From: a virus
Direction: 5' to 3' (one strand)
Virus record (IMG/VR): IMGVR_UViG_3300007640_010367
Span: 1-22,097 of that record
Length of the DNA stretch: 22,097 nucleotides
Part shown: positions 7,327 through 14,956 of the stretch, piece by piece
Layout of the letters: every line of letters begins with the position of its first letter
Position numbering within the stretch: position 1 is the stretch's first letter
The notes under the pieces: generated by a model
Seen by the model: only the letters and a program-made list of their open reading frames with translations
Told to the model about the DNA's origin: nothing
The model's database searches: none
Made by a program: the position numbers and the translations under genes

Positions 7327-8199
7327 TTAATATAAATTTTGAATGTAATCTAATAATCTATCTTGGGGTTTCCAACCTAAAATATCTTGTGCTGTAGTAT
7401 CAGTACATAAAGTTAGTCTGTAATTACCAGGTTGGTCTGTAATATATTTTATAGGGCATCCTGTTTTATTTTGAAACATTTCTGCTAATTCTTTAATAGA
7501 GTAATTAACACCTGTACCTAATTCCCAAGCTTCAATACTTGAAGATGTTTGGAAAAATTCTGGTGCTTTTTGGAACCATTGTCTTCCTATTCTCCATAAA
7601 CCATCTACAATATCATCTACATGAGTAAAATCTCTTCTTTGTTCACCATCACCTACAATTTTAATGTGAGATTTTCTTGCTATTCTAGATCTCCAAATAC
7701 CAATCACATTACCATTTACTTCATCTAATGCTTCACCAGGACCATAAACATTATAAAATCTACATATTTCAGCATTTAAACCAAATGATTCTTTATATAA
7801 ATTAATTACTCCTTCACCTAAATACTTATACATAGCATAAGGTGAAGTTGCTGGGTTATGGTGTTTAGAGGATGAACCAGCATATACTACTTTAGCTCCT
7901 ATACGAGAAGCAAATTTACAAACTTCTTCAGTTCCTTTTACATTTACTCTAAATGTTTCTGTTGGGTTTTCAAATGATGGTTGTACACGAGATTGAGCAG
8001 CTAGATGAAATATTAAATCATAATCTTTATGAATTGTATCTATTTCTTCAATATCACCCTCAAAGTACTCACAACCTTTTATTTTAGTATTACCTGTAGA
8101 ATAATTATCTAAGGAATGTACATTATGTTCCTCATTTAATAATCGTTTCACTAAATTACTTCCTATGAAACCAGCTCCACCTGTAACTAATATTTTCAT
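7327..8199 (-). CDS. UDP-sugar 4-epimerase-like extended SDR, 290 aa
   Basis: ILVTGGAGFIGSN (3-15) is a perfect GalE-type Rossmann motif. SSSKHH lies at the catalytic Ser position (109-114), and Y121-x3-K125 (SPYAMYK) gives the catalytic pair. RFYNVYGPGE and the RDFTHVDDI motif are substrate and cofactor signatures of UDP-glucose or UDP-GlcNAc 4-epimerases. The length is slightly short of the usual 310-340 residues, but both N- and C-terminal hallmarks are present. It would interconvert an NDP-hexose for the glycosyltransferases around it. It differs clearly in sequence from the epimerase at 5031-6083, so they are not a recent duplication. The start overlaps the upstream zinc-ribbon gene as ATGA. 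Confidence 0.9.
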   Translation of the reverse strand: MKILVTGGAGFIGSNLVKRLLNEEHNVHSLDNYSTGNTKIKGCEYFEGDIEEIDTIHKDYDLIFHLAAQSRVQPSFENPTETFRVNVKGTEEVCKFASRIGAKVVYAGSSSKHHNPATSPYAMYKYLGEGVINLYKESFGLNAEICRFYNVYGPGEALDEVNGNVIGIWRSRIARKSHIKIVGDGEQRRDFTHVDDIVDGLWRIGRQWFQKAPEFFQTSSSIEAWELGTGVNYSIKELAEMFQNKTGCPIKYITDQPGNYRLTLCTDTTAQDILGWKPQDRLLDYIQNLY

Positions 8200-8660
8200 T
8201 TTTCTTCTGCTGTAAATATTCCTATATAATCTAATGCTTCTATATAATCCTTTTCTTCAAATTCTTTAATAGTATCCATATCCATTCTCCATTCATAAAA
8301 TTCTCCTTCCTTATGAGGGTTTGGATATTTCTCTTTTTCGTCCTCTTTAACAGGAACGGCTAATACAGCTGCCCATTTCCAATTTAATGAATTTTTACCA
8401 TTAGCAAATATCATTCCTTTAGTAGGCATATTTACTGTTGAAGGCATCCAAACTTTACCTTCTTCATCTTCACCCATTAATTCCTTATAAAGGTTAGGCA
8501 AAAGCTCCATTTGCTCATCAAAGAATCTAGTATCCTTTTTTAGTAATGAATTAGTTATAAAACCACAACCATAACATTGGTAGTTTTTTATTTCACTATT
8601 TACTTCTTGAACATAACAAGCATCAGAACCACATCTATCACATTTAACTAAATTATCCAT
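8196..8660 (-). CDS. Phage protein with an N-terminal zinc ribbon, 154 aa
   Basis: Cysteines C7-x2-C10 (KCDRCGS) and C29-x2-C32 (YQCYGCGF) form a textbook zinc-ribbon knuckle pair spaced by a beta hairpin. The remaining 120 residues are acidic and Trp-rich (GKVWMPSTVNMPTKGMIF, NSLNWKWAAVLAVPV) and end in a helical EEKDYIEALDYIG segment. I associate this arrangement with conserved uncharacterised proteins of T4-like marine phages, from memory. Zinc ribbons often bind nucleic acid or mediate protein contacts. No enzymatic motif is visible. It sits between glycosyltransferase and epimerase genes, yet nothing in the sequence indicates a role in sugar metabolism. Confidence 0.8.
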   Translation of the reverse strand: MDNLVKCDRCGSDACYVQEVNSEIKNYQCYGCGFITNSLLKKDTRFFDEQMELLPNLYKELMGEDEEGKVWMPSTVNMPTKGMIFANGKNSLNWKWAAVLAVPVKEDEKEKYPNPHKEGEFYEWRMDMDTIKEFEEKDYIEALDYIGIFTAEEK

Positions 8661-8662
8661 AA

Positions 8663-9949
8663 TTATTGTATTGTTGGTAGTTTTTTGCCTTTTAACTCAG
8701 GCATTTTGAGTTGAACTTGAGTAGGAACATCTACATTATCATCTAATAACTTTATAATTAGATTTTTCATAGCATCATAGCTAAAATTCTTTTTTAATCT
8801 ACTACTTTGTGTTTTACTCTTTTTCAACCATTGTTTATAATTTTTCTTAACATCAACTAAAAAATGTCCTAAATGTTGATGGTCAACATCAAACCATTGT
8901 GAACCTTCAATTAACATATCTTTTTGTTGGGAAGATGGGTGGATTGGATTTACTTTTCCTCCCATTAAAGCCGTTAGTTTGGGATTTAAAAAATCTACTT
9001 GTCCTGACCATCCTGATGCTATAATTGGCTTTCCAGTTAATGCAAATTCTAATAAAGGTCTACCAAATCCTTCTCCCTTAGTAGCTGATACCATGGATTT
9101 GATTTTAGGATGATTGTACAATTCATTCATTTCATCATCTGAAAAGTCTCCATGAATTAAATATACATTAGGAAGTTTGTTTGATGGTACAGATTTTCTT
9201 ATAGAATTAATTCTTTTCATTACCTCTCTTTTATCCATCTTTGATCCTCTCCCACAACTAGCTTTTAAAATTAATGCAGGGGCATTAGATTTATTTTTAA
9301 ACACTTCATAAAAAGCTTTAATTAACAATCCAACATTTTTTCTATCATGTCCTATTTCTCCTTGTAACCAGTGACCTACAAACAAATAAGCAAATTTTTC
9401 AGGGATTGTATTTATATGATTAAATAGTTCTTTATTAGTAAATTCTTTAATTCCTTTATAAACATCTAAATTAGCACCTTCAAATAATACTTTAACAGGT
9501 GTTGATAATTTTAAAATTTGTTTTTCTCCCGTTTGTTGGTGTTGTACTTCATATGATGATGTTTCAAAAACATGTTTTGAATGTTTTGATGAAGTTAAAA
9601 CTAAATCCATTCTATTACATCCCTCAATCCATTGGGGGGCACAAGCTGTTGTTTCAATCCCAGCTGTAAGTCCAATATTATACACCCCAACCTGTTGGAA
9701 TTCATTAGGTACCGTAATTTGACACCAAATGTCTGGTTTAGATGTTAGATTAGGGATAATATGATTTTTCATAAAACCCCACTCAGGAAAATCATCTAAA
9801 AATCCTTTTCTTGTATTCCCCCATCTTTGAGATAAAATTTTTACTTCATATTTATCTGATTCAATTAATGATTTAATAAAATCTCTTGATCTAGCACCAT
9901 AGCCTGAGTAAGTATCTACGGGTGCGCTTATAACAAATGTATTTTTCAT
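8663..9949 (-). CDS. GT4-type glycosyltransferase (GT-B fold), 428 aa
   Basis: The N-terminal acceptor domain starts FVISAPVDTYSGYGARSRDF, in which the glycine-rich loop typical of GT-B enzymes is visible. The C-terminal donor domain contains VGHWLQGEIGHDRKNVGLLIKAF and the retaining-GT4 signature E293-x7-E301 (GEGFGRPLLE), where the two glutamates contact the nucleotide sugar. Length and domain order are normal for the family. It is expected to act in the cytoplasm on an NDP-sugar donor. It is adjacent, without intervening bases, to a second GT4 enzyme. The two share general architecture but not close sequence, so they probably catalyse successive linkages. The acceptor is unknown. Confidence 0.88.
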   Translation of the reverse strand: MKNTFVISAPVDTYSGYGARSRDFIKSLIESDKYEVKILSQRWGNTRKGFLDDFPEWGFMKNHIIPNLTSKPDIWCQITVPNEFQQVGVYNIGLTAGIETTACAPQWIEGCNRMDLVLTSSKHSKHVFETSSYEVQHQQTGEKQILKLSTPVKVLFEGANLDVYKGIKEFTNKELFNHINTIPEKFAYLFVGHWLQGEIGHDRKNVGLLIKAFYEVFKNKSNAPALILKASCGRGSKMDKREVMKRINSIRKSVPSNKLPNVYLIHGDFSDDEMNELYNHPKIKSMVSATKGEGFGRPLLEFALTGKPIIASGWSGQVDFLNPKLTALMGGKVNPIHPSSQQKDMLIEGSQWFDVDHQHLGHFLVDVKKNYKQWLKKSKTQSSRLKKNFSYDAMKNLIIKLLDDNVDVPTQVQLKMPELKGKKLPTIQ

Positions 9950-11380
9950 TTAATATTCTAATTTATGGTTTAAAACTCTAGGTTTAAAATCTGTATCTTT
10001 GGAAAATGTGAATTTTTTTCTAGGTTTCCAAGTTGAGAATAACTCATCTACCCCATCAATAAATTTCTTACCCATTTTTTCTGCTGTAAATCCTGCTTCA
10101 TCTCCTATAGCCCATTTTCTACCAGCATTACCTATTTTTTGTCTTTTTTCTTTAGACATTTTATATAATTCAATAATCTTATCTCTTGCATCTCTAAAAT
10201 CACATCTACTATCCCAAATATAAGGTGTAACTGGTGAACCTACTAACCCCATAGCTTTAGGGAAAACCGGTAGTACCCATTCACCATGTTCTTTATAAGT
10301 ACCAAATTGATTTGAAGGTATTTCTTTTGAATTTGTATACCAATCTCCTTTTTCATTTACAAATCTCATTTGATCTTGCATACCACCTGTTACATTGGCA
10401 ATAAATGGAGTACCTGTTAATAAAGATTCAGTTAAGGCTAATCCCCACCCTTCAGCTGAAGATAGTAAAATCACACCATCCGCCATATTATAAAGATAGT
10501 TCATATGTTGGTGTGGGATTTTTTGACTTGAAATAACTACTGTTTCATCATCTTCTCCTAACAAGTATTCTACTACAGATGGTAAATCTGTACCATGATC
10601 ACTTACAGGGTCTGTATGGAGTGTAAACTGAACTCTTGACTTTTCTTCATCACTAAGCGTATCAATAAATAATTTCCACGCTGCTAAAGCATCTGGGATA
10701 GATTTACGTCTAATATTTCTAGAATTGAAAAATAAAATAAAATCTTTATCTTGACCTCTAGTTATATGTGTTTTGAACTTTTCGTACTCATCATCCTTTT
10801 CTGTAATTGGGAAAAATTTCTTAGTATCTAAACCATGAGGGACATATTTAATAACTTTATCATTTGCTTTATCATCTAAAACAATTTTATTAATAATAAC
10901 TGTTTGTTTTGAAATACCAAATAAAGCATCACACGAATCGTAAAATTCTTCATTATATTGAGGTGCTGGTAAATCATCCCAAATATTTAAATATATAATT
11001 GGTGTATTTACACGAATTTCTTCCTCCATATTAAATAACCATTGAAAATATCTAGGATCCGTAATTAAGAAAATGGCATCTGGTTTTTCAATTTTAAGAA
11101 TTTCTCTTAAAACATTTTCATCACCATACCCATCAACTGGGTATAATTTACAATAAGCGTCATCAATCCCTGCTTCCTTATTAATATCAGAACTTATATC
11201 TGAAATTTTCCCCTTATCTGGGTGTTTGATTGAACCTGCTATTTGACACCAATCATAATGATGAGCTGTGTTTAATACAAGTTCTCGTCCTATCTGAGCA
11301 ACTCCTGAATGAACTCTAATGTCATCCGTAAGCAATAGAATTTTTTTTCTATCACCAGATTTAATATAACCTTCTTTCAT
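9950..11380 (-). CDS. GT4-type glycosyltransferase (GT-B fold), 476 aa
   Basis: The first strand and loop (KILLLTDDIRVHSGVAQIGREL, about 13-34) is the GT-B N-terminal glycine-loop pattern. The interdomain region carries VIKYVPHGLDTKKFFP, a standard GT4 landmark. The donor-binding E310-x7-E318 motif (SAEGWGLALTES) follows, then TGTPFIANVTGG. The C-terminal extension of about 40 basic and aromatic residues (STWKPRKKFTFSKD onward) is unusual and might dock to a partner. It is the first gene of the glycan cassette in transcription order. It begins six bases after the stop of the ribbon-helix-helix-like gene, so the late promoter upstream of that gene could drive this whole cassette. Confidence 0.88.
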   Translation of the reverse strand: MKEGYIKSGDRKKILLLTDDIRVHSGVAQIGRELVLNTAHHYDWCQIAGSIKHPDKGKISDISSDINKEAGIDDAYCKLYPVDGYGDENVLREILKIEKPDAIFLITDPRYFQWLFNMEEEIRVNTPIIYLNIWDDLPAPQYNEEFYDSCDALFGISKQTVIINKIVLDDKANDKVIKYVPHGLDTKKFFPITEKDDEYEKFKTHITRGQDKDFILFFNSRNIRRKSIPDALAAWKLFIDTLSDEEKSRVQFTLHTDPVSDHGTDLPSVVEYLLGEDDETVVISSQKIPHQHMNYLYNMADGVILLSSAEGWGLALTESLLTGTPFIANVTGGMQDQMRFVNEKGDWYTNSKEIPSNQFGTYKEHGEWVLPVFPKAMGLVGSPVTPYIWDSRCDFRDARDKIIELYKMSKEKRQKIGNAGRKWAIGDEAGFTAEKMGKKFIDGVDELFSTWKPRKKFTFSKDTDFKPRVLNHKLEY

Positions 11381-11386
11381 TTTTTT

Positions 11387-11581
11387 TTAGTCTTTAATTT
11401 CTAAGTTTGTTTGGTTGTTAATTTGTTTTCTAAAATTTTCATCTGTAAGATACAAATAAATTGAACGATCAGCAAGTTTTTGGAAAGAAAACTTACGTTT
11501 TACACATTCAATTTTAAAATTTTCAAACAAATCACTTTTTACTTTTACACTTGTTAGTGTCATATCTTTTGCATTTGCCAT
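11387..11581 (-). CDS. Putative ribbon-helix-helix (Arc/MetJ-type) DNA-binding protein, 64 aa
   Basis: The segment DMTLTSVKVKSDLFENFKIECVKRKFSFQKLADRSIYLYL fits the beta strand-helix-helix layout of the ribbon-helix-helix superfamily. It has alternating polar and hydrophobic residues in the strand (TLTSVKV), a first helix (LFENFKIECVKR), a turn (KFS) and a second helix (FQKLADRSIYLYL). Such proteins dimerise and insert the ribbon into the major groove. The gene has its own upstream region of 45 bases. That region contains a T4-type late box and an adjacent 8-base palindrome, a plausible self-regulatory operator (inference). It could control the glycan genes that follow. The family call is by eye from a short protein, hence the moderate confidence. 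Confidence 0.6.
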   Translation of the reverse strand: MANAKDMTLTSVKVKSDLFENFKIECVKRKFSFQKLADRSIYLYLTDENFRKQINNQTNLEIKD

Positions 11582-11604
11582 AATTTATTTATTTTATATT
11601 AATA

Positions 11605-11621
11605 TATTTATACATACGTAT
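11605..11621 (-). promoter_or_regulatory. T4-like late promoter box with an abutting 8-base palindrome
   Basis: Minus-strand TATAAATA (11612-11605) is an exact match to the T4 late promoter -10 element recognised by the gp55 sigma factor. It lies 23 bases upstream of the ATG at 11581, a sensible distance for a short leader, and it is in one of the few intergenic gaps. Just upstream is ATACGTAT (11621-11614), a perfect palindrome, separated from the box by one base. A ribbon-helix-helix-like protein is the first product downstream, so the palindrome could be its operator. Late use is inferred from the box alone. Confidence 0.6.
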
Positions 11622-11626
11622 AATTT

Positions 11627-12571
11627 TTAAAATGTTGCTGAACATAAATGGGTTTTGTGGAAAGGGCACCAATTACAATTATTATTAGGGTTGTCAGGGG
11701 TTGGAAGATGATTAACTTCAGCATATCCCTTTTGATCAAATGCTTTAGTAATAAATTCATCTAAAGCCTTTGTAGCCCTATTCATTTTTACTTTACCTGA
11801 AGCTGGTATGAATTGTTGTATTCTAGGAATTACATAATCCTCGCTTTCATAAAGTCTACGTTTGACTATAAAAAACTCAATATCTATATTTTCTAAAGGT
11901 ACATTGAATGTTTCACTAAAGAATTTTTTATATAGAATTAATTGAAATTGTTTGTCTTCATCTTTTTTTGCCTTCGCATTCCATCCAGATGTTGATGTTT
12001 TTATATCAAGTATATGGAATTTATTGGTTGGTTCATGGTATAACACGACATCCAAAAAACCTTGGTATAATACGTTGTTATAACGTTTATTAGGCGATAC
12101 CATAATTGGTACCTCACAACCTGCAAGATACCAACCACGTTTACTAAAATATTTACCTCTATTTTTCTTTAAATAATTAATAATAGTAACTCCATCGTCA
12201 TAAAATTCTCTCAACTGTTCAGGGGTACTGAAGTGTGTTTCTCCATTTTTTTTATACTGTTTAGCATATTCTTCCCTTAAACATTCTTCAAACATATTTA
12301 CAATATCTTCTCTATCAGCAGCTGCTGCACTTTTATCATACATTACTGTCAAATAATGTTGAACTGCTTCATGTAAAGCAGTACCAAATATTGTATGAAT
12401 TGTTGGTGTGTACTGTTTATGGCCTTCTTTATATTGAAGTGACCATTTTTTAGGACATTGCCTAAACATAGAAAGTTGAGAAAAAGAAACATTTTTCTGA
12501 TACCCGTAATTTAAGGGTTCAGGTTTATAATTTCTAATCTGTTTTACTATTGATGGAATTTTTTTAGCCAT
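11627..12571 (-). CDS. Cas4/AddB-like PD-(D/E)XK nuclease with Fe-S cysteines
   Basis: Domain landmarks in order are FSQLSMFRQCPKKW (30-43) with C39, GTALHE with H67, GFLDVV with D174, ILDIKT with D189 and K191, and QFQLILY (Q208-Y214). These are the RecB-type PD-(D/E)XK active-site motifs. C299-x2-C302-x6-C310 near the end, together with C39, matches the four-cysteine iron-sulphur layout of Cas4 and AddB nucleases. It is probably a single-strand exonuclease acting in phage recombination, replication or host DNA turnover. I chose the start at 12571, which forms the TAATG junction common in this genome. A start at 12583 would add four residues. There is no CRISPR array nearby, so an adaptation role is not indicated. 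Confidence 0.85.
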   Translation of the reverse strand: MAKKIPSIVKQIRNYKPEPLNYGYQKNVSFSQLSMFRQCPKKWSLQYKEGHKQYTPTIHTIFGTALHEAVQHYLTVMYDKSAAAADREDIVNMFEECLREEYAKQYKKNGETHFSTPEQLREFYDDGVTIINYLKKNRGKYFSKRGWYLAGCEVPIMVSPNKRYNNVLYQGFLDVVLYHEPTNKFHILDIKTSTSGWNAKAKKDEDKQFQLILYKKFFSETFNVPLENIDIEFFIVKRRLYESEDYVIPRIQQFIPASGKVKMNRATKALDEFITKAFDQKGYAEVNHLPTPDNPNNNCNWCPFHKTHLCSATF

Positions 12572-12969
12572 TATTTTTTCCACTTGTTACGTCCTACTAG
12601 CAAACCAATTATTCCATAATTAGCTACATCAATGAACGTATCTTCCATTCCTTCCCCCTTAACAAAATTTTTACCATTAAGTAAAAGATTCTTTAATCTA
12701 GAGATTTTGTCTGTAAGTCTAATTGCTAAGCCTGTTAGGGAGAATTTTTTATCATCTTCATTATTCAAAATATCACCACCTAAAGCAATGTTGTTTAGAC
12801 CATAATCCATATGTTTAGCAGCAAACATTTCATACATTTCTTCAGTAATTCTTTTAAATTCTTCAGATAATTCTGGGTATTCGGTTTCAAATAATTCTAC
12901 GGTTGGGGATGTTTTTACAGCCTCAACTGTTTCTTTTCTTAATTCGTATTCTTTAATTGCGTTACTCAT
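12571..12969 (-). CDS. DUF1599-like (nucleotide modification associated domain 1) protein
   Basis: The C-terminal two thirds carry the features of the DUF1599/Nmad1 family. These are KHMDYGLNNI (53-62), then LTGLAIRLTDKISRLKNLLLNGKNFVKGEGMEDTFIDVANYGIIGLLV (about 78-125), an all-helical pattern reminiscent of MazG-like nucleotide pyrophosphohydrolases. Acidic residues (E107, D108, D112) could bind metal. Family members are found in phages, often near nucleotide metabolism or base-modification genes; the activity is not well defined. The first 40 residues are a helical, acidic extension. It shares one base with the upstream 73-residue gene and with the nuclease downstream (TAATG at both ends). 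Confidence 0.65.
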   Translation of the reverse strand: MSNAIKEYELRKETVEAVKTSPTVELFETEYPELSEEFKRITEEMYEMFAAKHMDYGLNNIALGGDILNNEDDKKFSLTGLAIRLTDKISRLKNLLLNGKNFVKGEGMEDTFIDVANYGIIGLLVGRNKWKK

Positions 12970-13190
12970 TAAATTACTTTTTTATTGTTAAAATATAATT
13001 TTAAAGTATTAATTCTATCATCAGCATCTACTAACATAGTAAGAGCTTCTTCAGCATTTTTATAAAAATCTTCAGTTGAATGATCTCCAATACCTACAGC
13101 TTTACTACCTAATAAATTTAATGATAACATGGCTTTTGATTTATCAGCTTCAGCTGATTTCATAAGCATATCATATAATTCTGGACTCAT
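12969..13190 (-). CDS. Small helical hypothetical protein, 73 aa
   Basis: The protein looks mostly helical (SPELYDMLMKSAEADKSKAM, then FYKNAEEALTMLVDADDRI) with a glycine-containing loop LLGSKAVGIGDHS between the helices. It has no cysteine, membrane segment or recognisable enzymatic motif. The ATG overlaps the stop of the gp62-like gene as ATGA, and its stop forms TAATG with the DUF1599-like gene. It therefore belongs to the replication operon, and an accessory replication role is possible only by association. I do not recognise the family. Confidence 0.75.
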   Translation of the reverse strand: MSPELYDMLMKSAEADKSKAMLSLNLLGSKAVGIGDHSTEDFYKNAEEALTMLVDADDRINTLKLYFNNKKVI

Positions 13191-13600
13191 GTTTTAAATA
13201 ATTTGGTTATTTCTTTTTTTTCTTTACCTAATGAAGTTAGAATATTTTTTACTTCATTTTTACCTATGATGTCAATATAATGATCTGCTTCATGGGATCC
13301 AACTTCAAAATAATTAGCTATTAATTCAACTAATTCTTTGTTTTTAGATTTTGTTTTAGATTTAATATATTTGTTCCATACTTTTTCCTTAGGAATCATA
13401 TTACAATAAAAATTATAAATTCCTATTTTATCTGTGGGGTGCATTCTTTGAGCAATATTAGAAATTTCTATATTACTTTGCCCCATAGATATAAATCTAT
13501 GAACCATATAAGAATTCCAACTCTCCCAATCTTTTTCATTAAATTGAGAGGCTGGAGTCTTCTTAACTGTTATTTCATCTAACCAATCCCAGAGTTTCAT
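13187..13600 (-). CDS. 62: Clamp-loader small subunit, T4 gp62-like
   Basis: The central segment YNFYCNMIPKEKVWNKYIKS, followed by LVELIANYFEVGSHEADHYIDII (about residues 63-108), aligns well by eye with the matching part of T4 gp62. In gp62 a NYLMAAVPRGKRYGKWAK segment precedes IIKLLAKRYQVNTNDAINYKSIL. In T4, one gp62 and four gp44 subunits form the loader that opens the gp45 clamp and places it on primer-template DNA. At 137 residues it is shorter than T4 gp62 (187). The sequence is poorly conserved across phages, so the call also uses position: it lies downstream of gp44 in the same order as T4, but with two small genes in between. Confidence 0.78.
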   Translation of the reverse strand: MKLWDWLDEITVKKTPASQFNEKDWESWNSYMVHRFISMGQSNIEISNIAQRMHPTDKIGIYNFYCNMIPKEKVWNKYIKSKTKSKNKELVELIANYFEVGSHEADHYIDIIGKNEVKNILTSLGKEKKEITKLFKT

Positions 13601-13848
13601 TAGGCAATAGTATAATCTTTATATTCTTCTCTTAAATCTGGAGGTAAAGTATCTACAAGAATTTTACCTGTTTTAGGGTCAAAAAACACAGGAATAGGCA
13701 TTACAGCATCTTCATCCGCTCCTACTACAAATTTAGAAACTTTACGAAGTACTACTCCTTGTTGGAAAACAACCCCACCATCAGGGGTTTCGACTGATGT
13801 AGTATTTTTTAAATCTACATTCAATTGCATTTGTTGTTGTTGTGACAT
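13600..13848 (-). CDS. Conserved-type phage hypothetical protein, 82 aa
   Basis: A glutamine-rich start (MSQQQQMQLNVDLKN) is followed by a predicted all-beta domain with VETPDGGVVFQQGVVLRKVSKF. The C-terminal segment is PIPVFFDPKTGKILVDTLPPDLREEY. There are no cysteines and no membrane segment. I associate this type of sequence with T4-like marine phages but know of no function. It lies between the gp44 and gp62 genes, sharing one base with gp62 (TAATG), and so is probably made together with the clamp loader. The start at 13848 has the A-rich leader (AAGTAAAA) typical of this genome and no Shine-Dalgarno sequence. Confidence 0.78.
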   Translation of the reverse strand: MSQQQQMQLNVDLKNTTSVETPDGGVVFQQGVVLRKVSKFVVGADEDAVMPIPVFFDPKTGKILVDTLPPDLREEYKDYTIA

Positions 13849-13850
13849 TT

Positions 13851-14051
13851 TTACTTGTTTTTATTATTATTACTTTGTTTATAATCTATTAAAAATCCTA
13901 TCGCTACTAAAATATTTAAGCCTACACTAGCGATTATTTCATGTAGGTCTTGATATGTATTTAAAGATAAATGAACATGCCCAATCATCCAAAAGGGAAT
14001 AGCCATTTGTTGGCTATACCAAATAAGGGAAAATTCAATAAATCTTCTCAT
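13851..14051 (-). CDS. Small predicted membrane protein, 66 aa
   Basis: The segment IIASVGLNILVAIGFLIDY (about 39-57) is a good transmembrane helix. It is followed by a polar, basic tail (KQSNNNKNK) that would stay in the cytoplasm. The N-terminal part (FIEFSLIWYSQQMAIPFWMIGHVHL, about 4-28) is hydrophobic and Trp-rich and could be a second, shorter membrane segment or an amphipathic helix. The ATG shares one base with the gp44 stop (TAATG), and the 82-residue gene follows after two bases. A small membrane protein inside a clamp-loader operon is unexpected. Function is unknown; membrane tethering or superinfection-related roles are only conjecture. Confidence 0.7.
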   Translation of the reverse strand: MRRFIEFSLIWYSQQMAIPFWMIGHVHLSLNTYQDLHEIIASVGLNILVAIGFLIDYKQSNNNKNK

Positions 14052-14956
14052 TATAAATTAATTAATTGGTTAATTAAGGCCATACAATTTATTTCTTTAT
14101 CAATCCTAAAATTAGATTGGTATGAATATTCATTAATATGGTATGCTACCATTCCTTCTTTACCAGGAGCATATTTATCAGCATTATCATAAAGATAACG
14201 ATATAATTCTTCAAAATCTTGAATATTAGCATCTGCAATAATTTGTCTAATTGTTTTCCAAGATTTTTTACCTGCTAATTCTTTAAGCACTTGAGTCATA
14301 TAATTAGATGATACAAGTACTGATTTATCAATTACTACTTCACTATCTTGAATTGATAGTTGGATAGTATTAAGCATTTTACGAATATCAGGGTAGTATT
14401 GATTTACAATAATTTTTAAATCATCAGCACTACAATCAACTTCTTCACTTTTAAACACATCCATAAGATGATAAGCAATATCTTGTTTTGATGGAGGAAT
14501 AACTTTAAGTGTTTGACATCTAGATTGTAATGGATCAATAATACGCTCTATGTAATTACAAGTTAAAATAAACCTTGTCGTACGCGAAAACGTTTCAATG
14601 ACATTACGGAGAGAAGCCTGCGCTTGAATAGTAAGAAAATCAGCTTCATCCAAAATGACCACTTTAAGTGGTTTAAAGCTAGCTGACGAAGCAAATCCTG
14701 ATACTTTATCTCTAATCGTTTCAATACCACGCTCATCTGAGGCATTAATATAAAGATGCTCACAATCAAGATTTTTAACAATGAGTTTAGCAAGAGTTGT
14801 TTTTCCCGTTCCTGCAGGTCCATAAAATATTAGATTTTGGATATCATTTTGTCCAATGTATTGTGAAATACTTTTTTTAATATGTTCGTTTCCTACATAA
14901 TTTTCTAAATTAATAGGACGATATTTTTCTACTAAAAGACTATGATTTTTATTCAT
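14051..14956 (-). CDS. 44: Clamp-loader large subunit, T4 gp44-like AAA+ ATPase
   Basis: Walker A FYGPAGTGKTT lies at residues 44-54. Walker B ILDEAD is at 101-106. Sensor 1 is in FILTCNY (129-135), and the RFC-type SRC motif is at 145-147, giving the arginine finger. Length (301) is close to T4 gp44 (319). The protein hydrolyses ATP to load the gp45-type sliding clamp (gene at 18719-19453) with its gp62 partner (13187-13600). The start at 14956 has no Shine-Dalgarno sequence. The 36-base gap upstream contains a sigma70-like element that ends almost at the ATG. In T4 this start region is a target of the RegA repressor, but no regA gene is seen here. Confidence 0.93.
   Translation of the reverse strand: MNKNHSLLVEKYRPINLENYVGNEHIKKSISQYIGQNDIQNLIFYGPAGTGKTTLAKLIVKNLDCEHLYINASDERGIETIRDKVSGFASSASFKPLKVVILDEADFLTIQAQASLRNVIETFSRTTRFILTCNYIERIIDPLQSRCQTLKVIPPSKQDIAYHLMDVFKSEEVDCSADDLKIIVNQYYPDIRKMLNTIQLSIQDSEVVIDKSVLVSSNYMTQVLKELAGKKSWKTIRQIIADANIQDFEELYRYLYDNADKYAPGKEGMVAYHINEYSYQSNFRIDKEINCMALINQLINL

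Noticed and set aside
9409-9416. TATAAATA on the minus strand
   Set aside because: It is in the middle of a GT4 gene with no downstream start nearby.
9999-10223. Plus-strand frame of 74 codons
   Set aside because: It lies wholly antisense to the C-terminal part of a clear GT4 glycosyltransferase. Its composition is that of a reverse shadow, with no leader or motif.
11627-12571. CRISPR adaptation role for the Cas4-like nuclease
   Set aside because: No repeat-spacer array and no cas1 or cas2 gene is visible. This nuclease type is common in phage replication and recombination.
13971-14192. Plus-strand frame of 73 codons
   Set aside because: It is antisense to the end of gp44 and the start of the membrane protein. 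It has no recognisable domain, and every supported gene is on the minus strand.
14563-14823. Second minus-strand frame inside gp44
   Set aside because: It is an out-of-frame shadow of the conserved Walker region. Its product has no plausible domain.
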